Source of the DNA: Macrosoma leucophasiata
Taxonomy: Eukaryota > Arthropoda > Insecta > Lepidoptera > Hedylidae
NCBI GenBank assembly: GCA_036365455.1
Contig: JAWQUS010000011.1
Location: 2,500,001 to 2,564,000 of the forward strand
Direction of reading: 5' to 3'
Length of the DNA stretch: 64,000 nt
Under the pieces are notes generated by a model. That model ran no database searches, was not told the origin of the DNA, and saw only the letters and a list, made by a program, of their open reading frames with translations. Below are positions 1 through 9,856 of this stretch, piece after piece (the stretch's first letter is position 1; each line of letters begins with the position of its first letter). The translations under genes and the position numbers were made by a program.

Positions 1-200
1 CACGCTTTAGGCACCTAATAGAAATTCCGCTCGCATTCGACACAGCCAATATCATCACATAAATATAGATACTTTTATTTCGTCCCGGTTTTATATTACT
101 GATGTACTAAATAGTAATGCTTTTCTGAACAAATATCTTGGATGTTCAATAGCAAGTTGTTCAATACAAGGCAATTTACGACGAATTTATATTTGAAAAC
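1..200. other. AT-rich flank, nothing recognised
   Basis: No coding signal, tRNA or repeat boundary is visible until the family A element begins at about 196. Confidence 0.5.
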
Positions 201-514
201 GTAACTTCACGCCTGTTATCCCCGAAGGGGTAGGCAGAGGTAAATGCATGCATTCAAGCAAACATGCAAACACCCACGATTCGCCCGTTACGTTTTTGGC
301 CCAGGTAACAGGTGGCGAGCCTGTTGACATCTCCGGGGGGCATATTACCAAACTTCGAGATACTGGGAAATTTCCTGAAAATGAAAAAATCCCAATAGAA
401 CCTGAGATAAAGGACTTTACACCATTATCTCTGATAACCTCTGAGCCGGGAATCGAACCCAGGACCTCAGCGTAGTAGCCGCTACCACTAGGCTACCGAG
501 GCAGTTTATTTTTA
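196..514 (-). repeat. Family A tRNA-derived SINE
   Basis: Read on the minus strand the element starts with a tRNA-like head (A box TAGCCTAGTGG, B box close to GGTTCGATTCC) and ends CAGGCGTGAAGTTACG. A 9-bp direct repeat TTATATTTG occurs at 187-195 and 515-523 and fits a target-site duplication, so this is probably a complete retroposed copy. A 75-codon open frame on the plus strand across it is a by-product of the SINE sequence and recurs in the other A copies. Confidence 0.8.
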
Positions 515-704
515 TTATATTTGGATATTAAAATATTATTTAACTTAATTACTATGATTATTAATACATAATTACTATGGGCAATTGAATGCAATAAAAC
601 TGGAACCATGCCACAAAAGTGAGTGTCCTGTTTAATACTTTATTTTACATAGGTGAATGATTTTCAGTTTATTATTTTTTTTATATTTCTTACTTAATAT
701 AAAC
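515..704. other. AT-rich unique sequence
   Basis: Holds only the right-hand target duplication of the A element and homopolymeric A/T runs. Confidence 0.4.
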
Positions 705-892
705 CTGGCCGACCTACCATGACCAAATAGGTCGAGTTCTGTCTGATAGTGCGGTCAAAAGTCTTAGGAATCGGCGTGCATGTATGAAGAGAATGATGAA
801 GGCAGATGAGGTATGTCAGGACCGGGATATCTGGCGCTCTACACCCTCTGCCTACCCCGTTAGGGGGGACCAGCGTGAAGATACATAACATA
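705..892 (+). repeat. Family O fragment (LINE-derived)
   Basis: Shares a block reading GGCGTGCATGTATGAAGAG, then GATATCTGGCGCTCTACAC and CTGCCTACCCCGTTAGGG, with 43364-43492 and, in reverse, 63062-63200. Forward translation resembles the tail of a non-LTR reverse transcriptase ending around the CTACCCCGTTAG stretch, but the fragment is too short to assign a clade. Confidence 0.6.
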
Positions 893-1198
893 ACTTAGTG
901 TAACATTTTTCTATATCGATAAGTTGCCGAAGTAATTGTGATATACATCGCAATGGACCAATACATTAGTGGCGTGAGTAGATTAATATCCAATCAAATG
1001 TCAGAACTTTCTTATCGCCCAAATGAATAAGCAATAATTGGCTTAAATATGAGAGGACATAAATGATTTTCCCTTATGTATTAAGAAGTATGAAAACTCT
1101 CGAGTTTGCCTCTGAGACAACTGCTTTGACCTAGTCTTGTGCGTAATAGTTCGCAACTGCGATCGATCAGTTTAATTTGCCGCTCGTAACCGAACTTT
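893..1198. other. Unassigned intergenic sequence
   Basis: No open frame, repeat or RNA structure that I can support. Confidence 0.4.
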
Positions 1199-1487
1199 AC
1201 TGGTGGTAGAGCTCCAGTGACGGAGCTCGCGGGCGTAGACACCACCGCATTACCTGATATACTTGCCGCTAAATGGTAGTGTTCAGTACTATCATGTTCC
1301 GGTCAGGTGGCAATGTACGGCCCTGTAATTTCCGCCACAGAGGCATAATAACACTTTAGGTCAAAGGAGTGATAACGCATCTGCATTTTAATCTCTGGTC
1401 TTTGTGTGGATTGTCTATAAGCTGCAGTCATCAGTTAACATCAATCTGAACTGCATGCTTGGTTGCTACTTCCATTACATTAAAAAA
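1199..1487 (+). repeat. Family B SINE-like element, full length
   Basis: Begins ACTGGTGGTAGAGCTCCAG, passes through the conserved ACTATC-TGTTCCGGTCAGGTG block and ends TTCCATTACATTAAAAAA, i.e. 5' end to A-tail. It carries the young-type 5' end in which GAGCTC is repeated in inverted form around CAGTGACG. Confidence 0.85.
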
Positions 1488-1818
1488 TACTAATTCGCTC
1501 TTTTAGTTCGTTAGTTTGCGTTTCGTTCCTAGCTTTTCACTCTTCGCTGCAGCAGCAGGATCAGATTTAAGACGAGAGAACGATCTTCCTTATCATATTG
1601 AATTATTTTAAGGTAGTTCGTTTGCTCGTTTTATTTAAGATCATTGAACATACTAAAATACTTAAAATGGCATAGACCTATGAATAGAAATAAAAAATAT
1701 ATTTTCACGAATTACAGAGAGGGATATGTGGAATTATTTCGCGTAGTTCATCTGTGGGAGCATTTATTTCGAACTAGATCGTTCGCAAACTACACAAGAC
1801 TATTTTGACCAGCTTGAT
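1488..1818. other. Unassigned intergenic sequence
   Basis: AT-rich, nothing recognised. Confidence 0.4.
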
Positions 1819-2048
1819 ATTTTTTGTTAAATTATAAAAGTGACAAACAAGCACGCAAGTTCACATTGATGTTAAGTGAAGACTGCAACCTATAGACATT
1901 TACACAAAAACCGAGGTCAAAATGCATTGCCACTAATGAGACTTTATGTCTCTGTGATAGTTATTACAGGGTCATACATTACCAACTGGAATACGACAGG
2001 TAGACAGATTAGGTAATGCGGCGGTGCATACGCCCTCGAGTTCCTATT
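1819..2048 (-). repeat. Family B SINE-like element, diverged
   Basis: T-rich tail at 1819-1830, then the reverse complement of the B body to its 5' portion (CCTCGAGTTCC). Several substitutions and short gaps place it with the older B subtype also seen at 8021 and 53124. Confidence 0.7.
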
Positions 2049-2194
2049 CTGGGATTCAACAAAAAACTTTAGTGTTCATGTTTCATTATTTAATATAGTC
2101 ATTGGTATAGCATTTGGATGTATATGTTAATTATCATTGTATTATTCTATTATTAGCCTATTTAAGTATGTGTATTTACATTTTTATATCGATC

Positions 2195-2490
2195 TGCTCG
2201 GTTAAGCACTACGGGCGCGGTCGGGTAGTGTGATGGGTGACCGCTAGTGGCAAATTAAATGCGCGTTTCCGTGCTTCGGAGGGCACGTTAAGCCGTCGGT
2301 CCCGGTTGCTATCGATGGATAGCAGTCGTTAAACCTTATGGGCGGTGGGTTGGTCACTAACCCACCCACCTCCACCAATCCGCATTGGAGCAGCGTGGTG
2401 GAGTAAGCTCCAGGCCTCCCCCCCAAAAAAAGGGAGAGACTCGTGCCCAGCAGTGGGACGTATAATGGGTTGCCATTATTATTATTATAT
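2195..2490 (+). repeat. Family E retroposon with 5S-rRNA-like head
   Basis: The head at 2199-2250 contains GTTAAGCA (2201) and, 31 bases later, GATGGGTGACCGC (2232). These resemble box A and box C of the 5S rRNA internal promoter at about the spacing found in 5S genes. The body contains GCCGTCGGTCCC and AGCAGTCGTTAAACC; the 3' end CCCAGCAGTGGGACGT plus an ATT-type simple repeat resembles the 3' end of RTE LINEs. A second copy, without the head, lies at 27860. The 5S relationship is by eye only. Confidence 0.65.
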
Positions 2491-2504
2491 TTAAATATAT
2501 TATT

Positions 2505-2540
2505 TATGTGTATGTGTATGTATATATATATATATATCTC
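2505..2540. repeat. TG/TA microsatellite
   Basis: TGTGTATGTG followed by a (TA)n tract, immediately after the tail of the E element. Confidence 0.9.
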
Positions 2541-3035
2541 TTTTCTGTACTGTCTCTTATTCAATCCACACACCCCAACTTATTTGAAAGAACGTTTTCT
2601 TTTTCTTAGCTCTATCCATCCCTTGTCCCTTCGTTCTTCCGACAACCTCCTTCTTACGGTTCCAGTACATTCGTCTACTTTTTACGCCAAATCATTTACT
2701 GTTGAGGCAATCCGACTTTGGAATTCTCTTCCGGTGGATATCCGGCAAGTCCAAACAGTTGAAACGTTTAAAAAACGTCCCTATGACCACTACATTTCCC
2801 AAACCCTTTCCTAACTCCTGATCACTACTAAGTTGCCTGTTGCTGTTCTTGTTACTATTTGTATTTTTACATAGAATGGTACACCCCTATTGTTATCCAT
2901 TTTTGCATTAATTCCTTAACCCTAAGGTTGTCTGGAAGAGATCACTGTTTAGTGATAACACCTCCTTTTGTGAACTGTATTTCTTGTTTCTATAATGTTT
3001 TATCTGATTTCGGTGTACAATAAAGTATATTATTC
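2541..3035 (+). pseudogene. CR1-like LINE fragment: RT C-terminus and 3' UTR
   Basis: An open frame from about 2573 to the stop at 2812-2814 encodes the last ~80 residues of a non-LTR retrotransposon reverse transcriptase. The stretch SFTVEAIRLWNSLPVDIRQ followed by ETFKKR is the usual end of CR1/Jockey-group ORF2 (RLWNSLP motif, then the ETFK-KR helix). The catalytic palm (YADD), endonuclease and ORF1 are absent, so the copy is 5' truncated. The 3' UTR runs to an AATAAAG at about 3020 and a short TATTAT tail. The open frame appears to continue upstream through the E element, but that part is unrelated sequence. Clade assignment is from the C-terminal signature only. Confidence 0.75.
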
Positions 3036-3400
3036 TGGTAACGTTTATTTTTTCTCAGCTCGGGAGCTGGTATCACTGCAACTACGGGCTATCAGCCAAG
3101 TAGATTACAGATGGGGAACATGAGTTTAGATAATTTGGTTTTCTTCAAGCTGCAGGAACTTTCTCACTATTCTTCAGGTATTCAGGATAGCAGCTTTTTG
3201 CAGGATAATATATAAATTATCTTTCTTATTATTATTATTCCACTTATTTATTCATACAGCTTATTAAATATTTTTTTACATATATATGTATAAAAAAACA
3301 ACAAATATATATATAAAAAAATAAAAAATAGTGTGCCGCCGGCAGCTAGAGCAGGGTCCAAGCTGCCAGTGGTTAGGGGCACAGAGACAGGAACCTCCTC
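3036..3400. other. AT-rich sequence with simple repeats
   Basis: Contains ATT and TA-type low-complexity runs at 3230-3330 and a GC-richer patch at 3331-3400 that I cannot place. Confidence 0.4.
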
Positions 3401-3592
3401 ACTCCTTATTATTATTATTATTATCTATCTGTTACTTTGGTTTGAATTTTATTTTATTATTTTCTCTCTGCAACTTTTCGACGTTCTCTTTTACAATCCT
3501 AAGGTTGACTGGTAGAGAATGCCTTATGGCATTAAGTCCACCTTATGTACACATTTTGTAATATGTGCTTTGAAGATTAAATAAATAATTAA
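3400..3592 (+). repeat. LINE 3' end fragment
   Basis: After a (TTA)n run at about 3407-3425 comes CCTAAGGTTGACTGGTAGAG and GCCTTATGGCATTAAGTCC, ending TTAAATAAATAA. This resembles the 3' UTR of lepidopteran non-LTR elements and is related to, but distinct from, the 3' UTR at 2815-3035. Nothing coding remains. Confidence 0.55.
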
Positions 3593-3998
3593 AAAACTCT
3601 CGTGAGTTTGAAAGGTCAAGAATTCCAATTACAAACAACACACATCAAGTACTAAATAAATTACAGTAAATCAGATACGAAACAATTCGTAGCATGATTG
3701 AATGCATCACTAGCCAATTAAGGGGTTAAGTAGCCTGAATGACCTGGGCAAAACGGAGCTCATAATATATTTGTCAAAATTTGAGCGATCTAGCGGATAC
3801 TCGCTGTACTTGGTCGACAAGATCAAAGATTAAGTAATTGTAGAGGAGACAAGCATTGCTGTGCTTATTAATATTGCATCACAGTGATTATACTACTAGA
3901 TCGGTTTTGAATACAACTTTCGCTATTGGTACGGGTAGCGAGCGAAACTTGCTTGATTTTTGCTCGTTTGTTATTTCTGCGTTGGGAACGGTCTAATC
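3593..3998. other. Unassigned intergenic sequence
   Basis: No repeat or reading frame identified; probably single copy within this window. Confidence 0.4.
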
Positions 3999-4010
3999 TT
4001 GGATAATTTA

Positions 4011-4332
4011 CGTAACGTAACGTAACTTCACGCCTGTAATCCCCGAAGGGGTAGGCAGAGGTAAATGCATGCATTCAAGCATACATGCAAACACCCACGA
4101 TTCGCCGGTTACGTTTTGGCCCATGTAACAGGTGGCGAGCCTGTTGACATCTCCGGGCACATTACCAAACTTTGAGGTACTGGGAAATTTCCAGAAAATG
4201 GAAAAATCCCAATAGAACCAGAGATAAAGGCTTTTTCACCATTATCTCTGATAACCCGGGAATCGAACCCAGGACCTCAGCGTAGTAGTAGTGGCCTGCT
4301 ACCACTAGGCTACCGAGGCATTTAATTGTTAG
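4011..4332 (-). repeat. Family A tRNA-derived SINE with target duplication
   Basis: Complete element flanked by the 12-bp direct repeat TTGGATAATTTA at 3999-4010 and 4333-4344. The tRNA-like head lies at the right end (B box on minus strand near 4258). A triplicated ACGTA motif marks its 3' end at 4011-4025. Confidence 0.9.
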
Positions 4333-4402
4333 TTGGATAATTTAAAAACTTAATATTTTATGTACATAAGAATGGTGGGCTGTTGTGCTATGTATGACCG
4401 TT

Positions 4403-4524
4403 TGGTGATAGAACTTTGATGACCGAGCTCGAAGGCGTGAACACCTCCATATCATCAACTTTACCTACCAGTAAATGATAACTCCATGTCCACCGTTATC
4501 ATGTTCTGGTAAGGTGGTAGTATA
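4403..4524 (+). repeat. Family B, 5' half
   Basis: Diverged 5' half of B ending at the GGTAAGGTGGTAGTATAC point, where a second B 5' end follows. Confidence 0.6.
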
Positions 4525-4608
4525 CAATGGTAGAGCTTCAGTGGCCAAGCTCCAGGGCGAGCGAGCACCACCGCATTTCGCAATTTACATTTCACTAAAT
4601 GGTACCTA
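4525..4608 (+). repeat. Family B, 5' end fragment
   Basis: A second B 5' end (AATGGTAGAGCTTCAGTGG to CACTAAATGG) directly behind the first, forming a broken tandem pair. Confidence 0.6.
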
Positions 4609-4638
4609 CTGTAAGCGATAATAGTATGTAAGCAATGT

Positions 4639-5086
4639 GGGTATCAATGTCAGAGTTCCTTGAGGTGATAATTACGAAAATGATATCGACTTTAAAATCG
4701 AAGACTGCGGAGATAATTATTTTTCGAAAACATGATATGGATTTCAATTTTACGGTTTCTTGAGGTACAAATTTTTCAAATCCAAGATAGCGGACAGATT
4801 ATTTATTTTTCTATGGGTCTTAATTTTACAGTTTCTTGGGGTGCTGATTACGAAAATGGCATCATGTTTCAGATCCAAGATAGCGGACGTAGTAACTTTT
4901 CCAATTTGTGATATGGGTGTTAATTGCGAGGTTTCTTGGGGTGCTGATTATTAAAATGATCTGAAAAATATGTCATTATCGTGATTAGTACCCCAAGAAA
5001 CCTAGAAATGGATACCTATATCATATTTTGAAAAGAACATGTGACCGCCATCTTGGATCAGCAAACGGATGACATTTTTGAAAAAC
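4639..5086. repeat. Array of ~100-bp units, last one inverted
   Basis: Units begin near 4639, 4738, 4814 and 4915, sharing GGTTTCTTGGGGTGCTGATT and a CCAAGATAGCGGAC block. From 4965 the same two blocks recur in reverse (TAGTACCCCAAGAAACC, then CCGCCATCTTGGATC). Units are diverged, so the array is not recent. Confidence 0.7.
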
Positions 5087-5829
5087 AACGTTTACTTGAT
5101 ATTTATTTTTTTTTGGAATTCTGCCCCATCTTCTATCATAGGAGGTGGCAATTTGTAGGGAGCATTCCACAATTTCAATGTAGAAAGTTGAAACTTGGTA
5201 TGTGGACTCTTTGAGCTTAACAAATAATTACATACATAATTTTTTTTTTATAAATCTGCCCCACCCCCTATAAGGACTATATGACAACAGGTATAAACAT
5301 TTTGGATTACAATAAAAATTGATCTGTGTTGACGAAATGGACAAATTCTGTCCTAAAGGGGGAAAATGAAGTGGTATTTTTTTTATGGAAAGTTTCTCAT
5401 TCTTAAACTAAACAGTATAAAAACAGGCTCATGATTAGGAATTGTAAAAATGATTTGTTTAAGTGAAATGGACAAAATTACCCCCTAAAGCGGCAAAATG
5501 GAGAGGTACTGTTTGTATGGAATTGAGGTTAAAATTTGCGTGGGAATTTTGGTAGTTTCTAAGTTAGAGACTTGAAAAGTGATGTTCCAGTCTTTCTGTT
5601 ATGTATAAAAAAATAGGTACGTGCTTCAGTATTTTGCCACAACCACCCCTAAACTTTCAAATATAAGGGGGTTAAAATTAAATAGAGATTTCTAAGTTAT
5701 AGACGTGATTAAGAACTCCACATATAGGCACGCGACTGTAAACTTGATTAGGACATTTCCATGGGATTGTAAAATTTAAATTATTTATAAAACGAGAACC
5801 ACGCGGGCGAAGCCGCGGGCATTAGCTAG
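5087..5829 (+). mobile_element. Helitron-like 3' portion ending in CTAG
   Basis: The end reads ACGCGGGCGAAGCCGCGGGC then ATTAGCTAGT: a GC-rich hairpin a few bases before CTAG, which is the Helitron terminal signature. No Rep/helicase coding is present, so it would be non-autonomous. The 5' end was not located; the ~100-bp array upstream may belong to it. Confidence 0.5.
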
Positions 5830-6499
5830 TATTATATAACTTTTCACAGTCAAACCAATCGCATGGAGCAAACATTCTCCCAGGCACAATTAAAGTTCCG
5901 AAAGGTAAGTGCGTGCGTGGGGCATTATAAAAGCGCTTGAAGAAGGGAGGAAGGTTTGGTCTTTGCGATTGGTCTGACTGTCTACAAAAGATACTAAAAT
6001 AGTCCCCTAAGCATCATATATAAAGTTGAAGACTTCGAATATAAGAAAACAACGTACCCTAAACCGATACCAGCTAACAGACCGTAGAATTTAATGTCGT
6101 AATTCCGAAAAAAAAAATGTTTATTGCATTACCCGTCCGTAGATCTCTGAACAATATCAATCGAGCGAAATAGAATTTAACTATTTGAAACTGGTACTCG
6201 GGTGTCCATCGACTCCAGTTAACTGAATTTCATGGACGAGTGGCCGGAGTAAGGGTGCGGTGGTTCACGACGAAAGTTAGTTAGTCGGTTTTCAATTTGA
6301 CGATGAAATGTTTGGTGAATTTGATAACTCGCTGCTCAGTTCGCAAGTGGGAAGTTGCGTTGAAGCCTGGTTTATTTTTTTAGATCGTGGAAGTGGTAAA
6401 CCGGCAAGCTGTTCCCGTTGATGGTAATCATGGCAATCAGCAATCATATTTTTATTTAAAATGAAATCTTATTAAGTATTGTATTGATTTAAAAGTAAT
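5830..6499. other. Unassigned intergenic sequence
   Basis: Slightly GC-richer patch around 6190-6420 with no reading frame or known repeat. Confidence 0.4.
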
Positions 6500-6510
6500 G
6501 AAATGAAAAA

Positions 6511-6822
6511 AAAACTGCCTCGGTAGCCTTGTAGTAGCAGGCCACTACTACTACGCTGAGGTCCTGAGTTTGATTCCCGGGTAGAGGGTTATCAGAGATA
6601 ATGGTGTAAGGTCTTTTATCTCTGGTTCTATTGGGATTTTCCCATTATCTGGAAATTTCCCAGTACCTCGAAGTTTGGTAATGTGCCCGGAGATGTTAAC
6701 AGGATAGCCACCTGTTACATGGGCCAAAAACGTAACCGGCGAATCGTGGGCGTTTGCATGTATGCTTGAATGCATACATTTACCTCTGCCTAACCCTTCG
6801 GGGATTACAGGCGTGAAGTTAC
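6511..6822 (+). repeat. Family A tRNA-derived SINE with target duplication
   Basis: Complete plus-strand copy: ACTGCCTCGGTAGCC head, CCTTCGGGGATTACAGGCG tail. The 11-bp repeat GAAATGAAAAA flanks it at 6500-6510 and 6823-6833. The B box carries a substitution (GTTTGATTCC). Confidence 0.9.
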
Positions 6823-6949
6823 GAAATGAAAAAGGGACAGTAAAAAGAGACAGAAGATAGTAAAAAATGTAATGTTTGAGAAAATGAGATAGGAAATATT
6901 ATATAGTGTTTGTGCGCGCATGCATAGTACAAAGCCTGAATTTTTGAAG

Positions 6950-7062
6950 GTTTGGTGGTAAACAAGCATGCAGTTCACATGGATTTTAAGTGATGTCTGT
7001 AACCTAGTATTCATGTAAAAACCAGAGGTCAAAATGCAGATGCGTTGCCACTTCTGAGACCT
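6950..7062 (-). repeat. Family B, 3' half
   Basis: Reverse complement of the B 3' half only (AAACAAGCATGCAGTTCACA to GCCACTTCTGAGACC). Confidence 0.7.
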
Positions 7063-7070
7063 TTTTTTGT

Positions 7071-7321
7071 TACTAGATGTGTCCGCTACTTCGTTCGCGT
7101 GATAATTTATGATTGTTCAGTATCTACCCGGACGAAGTCATGGGCGCAGCTAGTATAAAAGTAGCCTAAGATGGCCTAAGTTACTCCTTATTACTTAAGC
7201 TATTAGTTAGTGAAAGTCCCGTCGAAATCGGTCCAGCCGTTCCCAAGATTAGCGGGAACAAATAGGCATACAGACAAACAGACAGAAATGGTAAAAAATG
7301 TTGTTTTGGTATATGTACTGG
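7071..7321 (+). repeat. Family F, left part
   Basis: Starts with the foldback TACTAGATGTGTCCGCTACT ... GAAGTCATGGGCGCAGCTAG and runs to the GTTTTGGTATATGTACTGG site, where a B element interrupts it; it resumes at 7597. Confidence 0.8.
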
Positions 7322-7596
7322 TGGTATAGCTCCAGTGAGCTCGCGGGCGTAGGCACCACCGCATTACCTAATATACTTGCCGCTAAATGGTAGTGTTCAG
7401 TACTATCGTGTTCCGGTCAGGTGGTAATGTACGGCCCTGTAATTTCAGGCACAGAGGCCATAACACCTTAGGCCTCAGGAGTGGCAGCGCATGATTTTGA
7501 CCTCTGGTCATTGTGTGGGTGTCTATAGGCTGCAGTCATCACTTAACATCAATGTGAACTGCATGCTTGTTTGCCACTTTTAATACATAAAAAAAA
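7322..7596 (+). repeat. Family B inserted in family F
   Basis: Full B copy flanked by ATGTACTGG at 7313-7321 and 7597-7605. Other F copies (e.g. 28088, 43969) show the uninterrupted sequence at this point, so the duplication and the insertion can both be read directly. The last bases of the left repeat coincide with the usual B 5' end ACTGG, so the duplication may be as short as 4 bp. Confidence 0.85.
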
Positions 7597-7687
7597 ATGT
7601 ACTGGGTATACCAAATGCATTTAGTAAAAAGCGGTTATTTTTTGATTAGAAATAGACACGCCAATTATTTTTATTTGTATAGAGTAG
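7597..7687 (+). repeat. Family F, right part
   Basis: Continuation of the F copy: AAATGCATTTAGTAAAAAGC to the TTTATTTGTATAG end. Confidence 0.8.
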
Positions 7688-7830
7688 TATAAAGTTCTCT
7701 GTGATGGTTATTACCGGGTTAATAAAAGGCGCCTGAATTGGTCCAGTGGTTTAAGACGATCGCTTTATTGAGAACTCGAACTTTTACAAAAGAAATAACG
7801 GGATTTGAATATTATGTTAATTTTAGTATT

Positions 7831-8025
7831 TTTGACGTGACAACGTCTTAAATTAGGTTGCGGCTCGGAGTCACTCATGAAAAAGTGTAACGCCCGGTAA
7901 CGTAACGATGAGTCACCGAACGAGAGAGAGGCCTGCCGGACCGGCGAATGCCTTTCTACCGAGAAAAAGACGTTGTCACGTAAAATCTTCGCCCGTAGAA
8001 CCGACTTTACAGGCAACCAGTTTTT
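7831..8025 (+). repeat. Family J foldback repeat, copy 1
   Basis: Contains inverted arms ACGTGACAACGTCTT (7835-7849) and AAGACGTTGTCACGT (7967-7981) and a shared tail to AACCAGTTTTT. By eye it differs from the copies at 35944 and 50217 at only about one to three positions across ~180 bases, unlike any other family here. It has no coding capacity that starts with ATG. Class unknown. Confidence 0.75.
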
Positions 8026-8263
8026 TTTATGTAAAGAAGGTGATCACTCACATTGATGTTAAGTGATGGCTACAGCCTATAGACATTTACACAAACACCA
8101 GAGGTCAAAATGCAGATGTGTTGCCAACCCTGAGACCTAAGTCATGTCTCTGTGGCAGCTATTACGGGACCATACATTACCATCTAACCGGAACACGATA
8201 GTGCTGAACACTACCATCTAGCGACAGATAAATTAAACTCCTGCACTGGAACTCCACCAGATT
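8021..8263 (-). repeat. Family B, older subtype
   Basis: Directly abuts J. T-tail at 8021-8028, 5' end at CACTGGAACTCCACCAG. The young-type GAGCTC pair is missing. Confidence 0.75.
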
Positions 8264-8620
8264 ATAATGTTTACCAAATTGTTTCCTTTATAGTGTTGAA
8301 TGTCTTTGAAAGAAATAACCTGTTGCAAAAAGTACCCTTAGAACTTTTGTATTTGCAGGACGTATCTTTCAGTAGATTGAAGGGAACGTAAAGGGATTAC
8401 CGTATTTTTTTTTGTATTTGTCAAGCAATCAACTGGGAAATAGAGAATCCTGTTACCAAACCTCACCCTAAGGCTACACGATTGTTTAGGAAAAAACAAG
8501 TCTAGACTAGTGATGTGTATATACGAGTATTTGGGAAAACAGTGCGTTGTAAATACGTCACGTATCTCGTAAAAACGAAACATGCTGTTTGCTACATGAA
8601 TTATTTACGTTAAACATACA
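8264..8620. other. Unassigned intergenic sequence
   Basis: No recognised element; an 81-codon minus frame here has no recognisable motif. Confidence 0.4.
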
Positions 8621-8932
8621 GCAACACGGGCCACCGGTCGCGGCGTACCGGAGGGGAGAAGCCATATTCAGGCTTTCCCTTCTGTCAAAGTACAAGCCCA
8701 AATGGTCCTACGCCTGTCACCCAGATCACCCAGATGTTTAAAAGTGTGTGTGAAATTATTTTTGTATTTTGTTATATTCAAGGTGTGAGATTCGTAGTAA
8801 TAGACGATTTCTGAAGTATGTGTGTGTCACACGTAGTTCCCCTCCCAAAAAATGACTGACTGTTTTGCATCAGTAATAAACGCTATGGCTACTCCCCTCC
8901 GGTCCGCCGCGGTGGCCGGTTGTCCGTGTTGC
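8621..8932. mobile_element. Family P MITE with ~38-bp inverted ends
   Basis: Left end GCAACACGGGCCACCGG ... CCGGAGGGGAG (8621-8658) is matched in reverse by CTCCCCTCCGG ... CCGTGTTGC (8893-8932). No transposase. The interior (GTGTGAGATTCGTAGTAATA) recurs in the decayed copy at 20124. No certain target duplication. Confidence 0.7.
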
Positions 8933-9015
8933 TCAATGACTTTAAATGTTCTAATGTGAAGTTTTGCCGTTTGAAGATAATACTAGTATATGTGGTTGCA
9001 CATTCTGACAGAACT
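8933..9015. other. Short spacer
   Basis: Unassigned sequence between P and C. Confidence 0.3.
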
Positions 9016-9165
9016 GTCGTTTTCATCACCATCATCACACCAACCGAATAATGTCCACTGCTGGACAAAGACGCCCACAACAGTGTCGTAAGATATAAGG
9101 GGAGAAAATCCATAATCGCCACGCTTGGCAGGCGGATTGGCGATCGCAGTGATGGAACATATGGA
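9016..9165 (+). repeat. Family C fragment (RTE-tail SINE-like)
   Basis: CATCACCATCATCACACC then TGTCCACTGCTGGACAAAG and CCACGCTTGGCAGGCGGATT, as in 42067 and 44836. The TGCTGGACA block is the reverse complement of the common RTE LINE 3' end. Confidence 0.65.
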
Positions 9166-9856
9166 ATTAATTAATTACACGAAACCCTGTGAACGCGAGT
9201 CCGACTCGTACTTGACCGGTTTTTTCACTATCATACGTCAATGTTGAAACATTATATATGTCTTCAAATATTCCTCGATCCATTACGATAAAACGAAACA
9301 GAAAAAGCACTCAATACCAACTTTATTTGTAACTTCATCTACAATTCAAATTGTACATTAGTTAGAATTTCCTGAAAAAATCTAGACTTGGCGCCTACGC
9401 TATCTTATTCCTTAACTTCGTGAACAACAGCAATGAAGTAGATAATTTGCAAGAAAAGAAACTTGAGAATAAATGGACGGGATACGCAAATATCAACGTA
9501 TTATTGAAGTTGGCCTTGTGATCGGAATAACATGAGAAAATACGATCAGTAGATTTTCTTTGAATATCCAAAGTTTTACGGCTATTGTTTACTTTTCAAA
9601 GTTTTTCAGTAATGTATGTGATAAGTGGTAAGTTTCTGATGTTTGGCCTGAAATTAGTTGGGGCGCCGCCTGCCCCTTGCAAGCGACCAAATTATTTTTA
9701 TGTAAAAATAACTAAGTACGTTAACAAAAACCGAATTCATAACTAAAAAGTAAATAAAAATAACTACGTTAAGAAAAATCGACTTCAAATCTGAAAAGTA
9801 GAAAAAGAATAATAAAGATTTAAGAGGATAAAGGTAAATGAGGGCGGTCTCCCTTG
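9166..9856. other. Unassigned intergenic sequence
   Basis: Nothing recognised. The last 200 bases lead into the N repeat without a clear boundary. Confidence 0.4.

Noticed and set aside
248..475. 75-codon frame with similar frames at 6551, 35156, 39663, 51824 and 55109
   Set aside because: All lie across family A SINE copies; the shared protein-like sequence is the SINE consensus read in one frame, with no start context or independent conservation.
5800..5829. Autonomous Helitron
   Set aside because: Only the hairpin-CTAG end is visible; no Rep or helicase coding exists in the preceding 1.2 kb.
9016..9165. Independent transposon C unrelated to others
   Set aside because: The TGCTGGACA end matches the RTE LINE 3' end, so C is better read as an RTE-tailed short retroposon or LINE 3' fragment.
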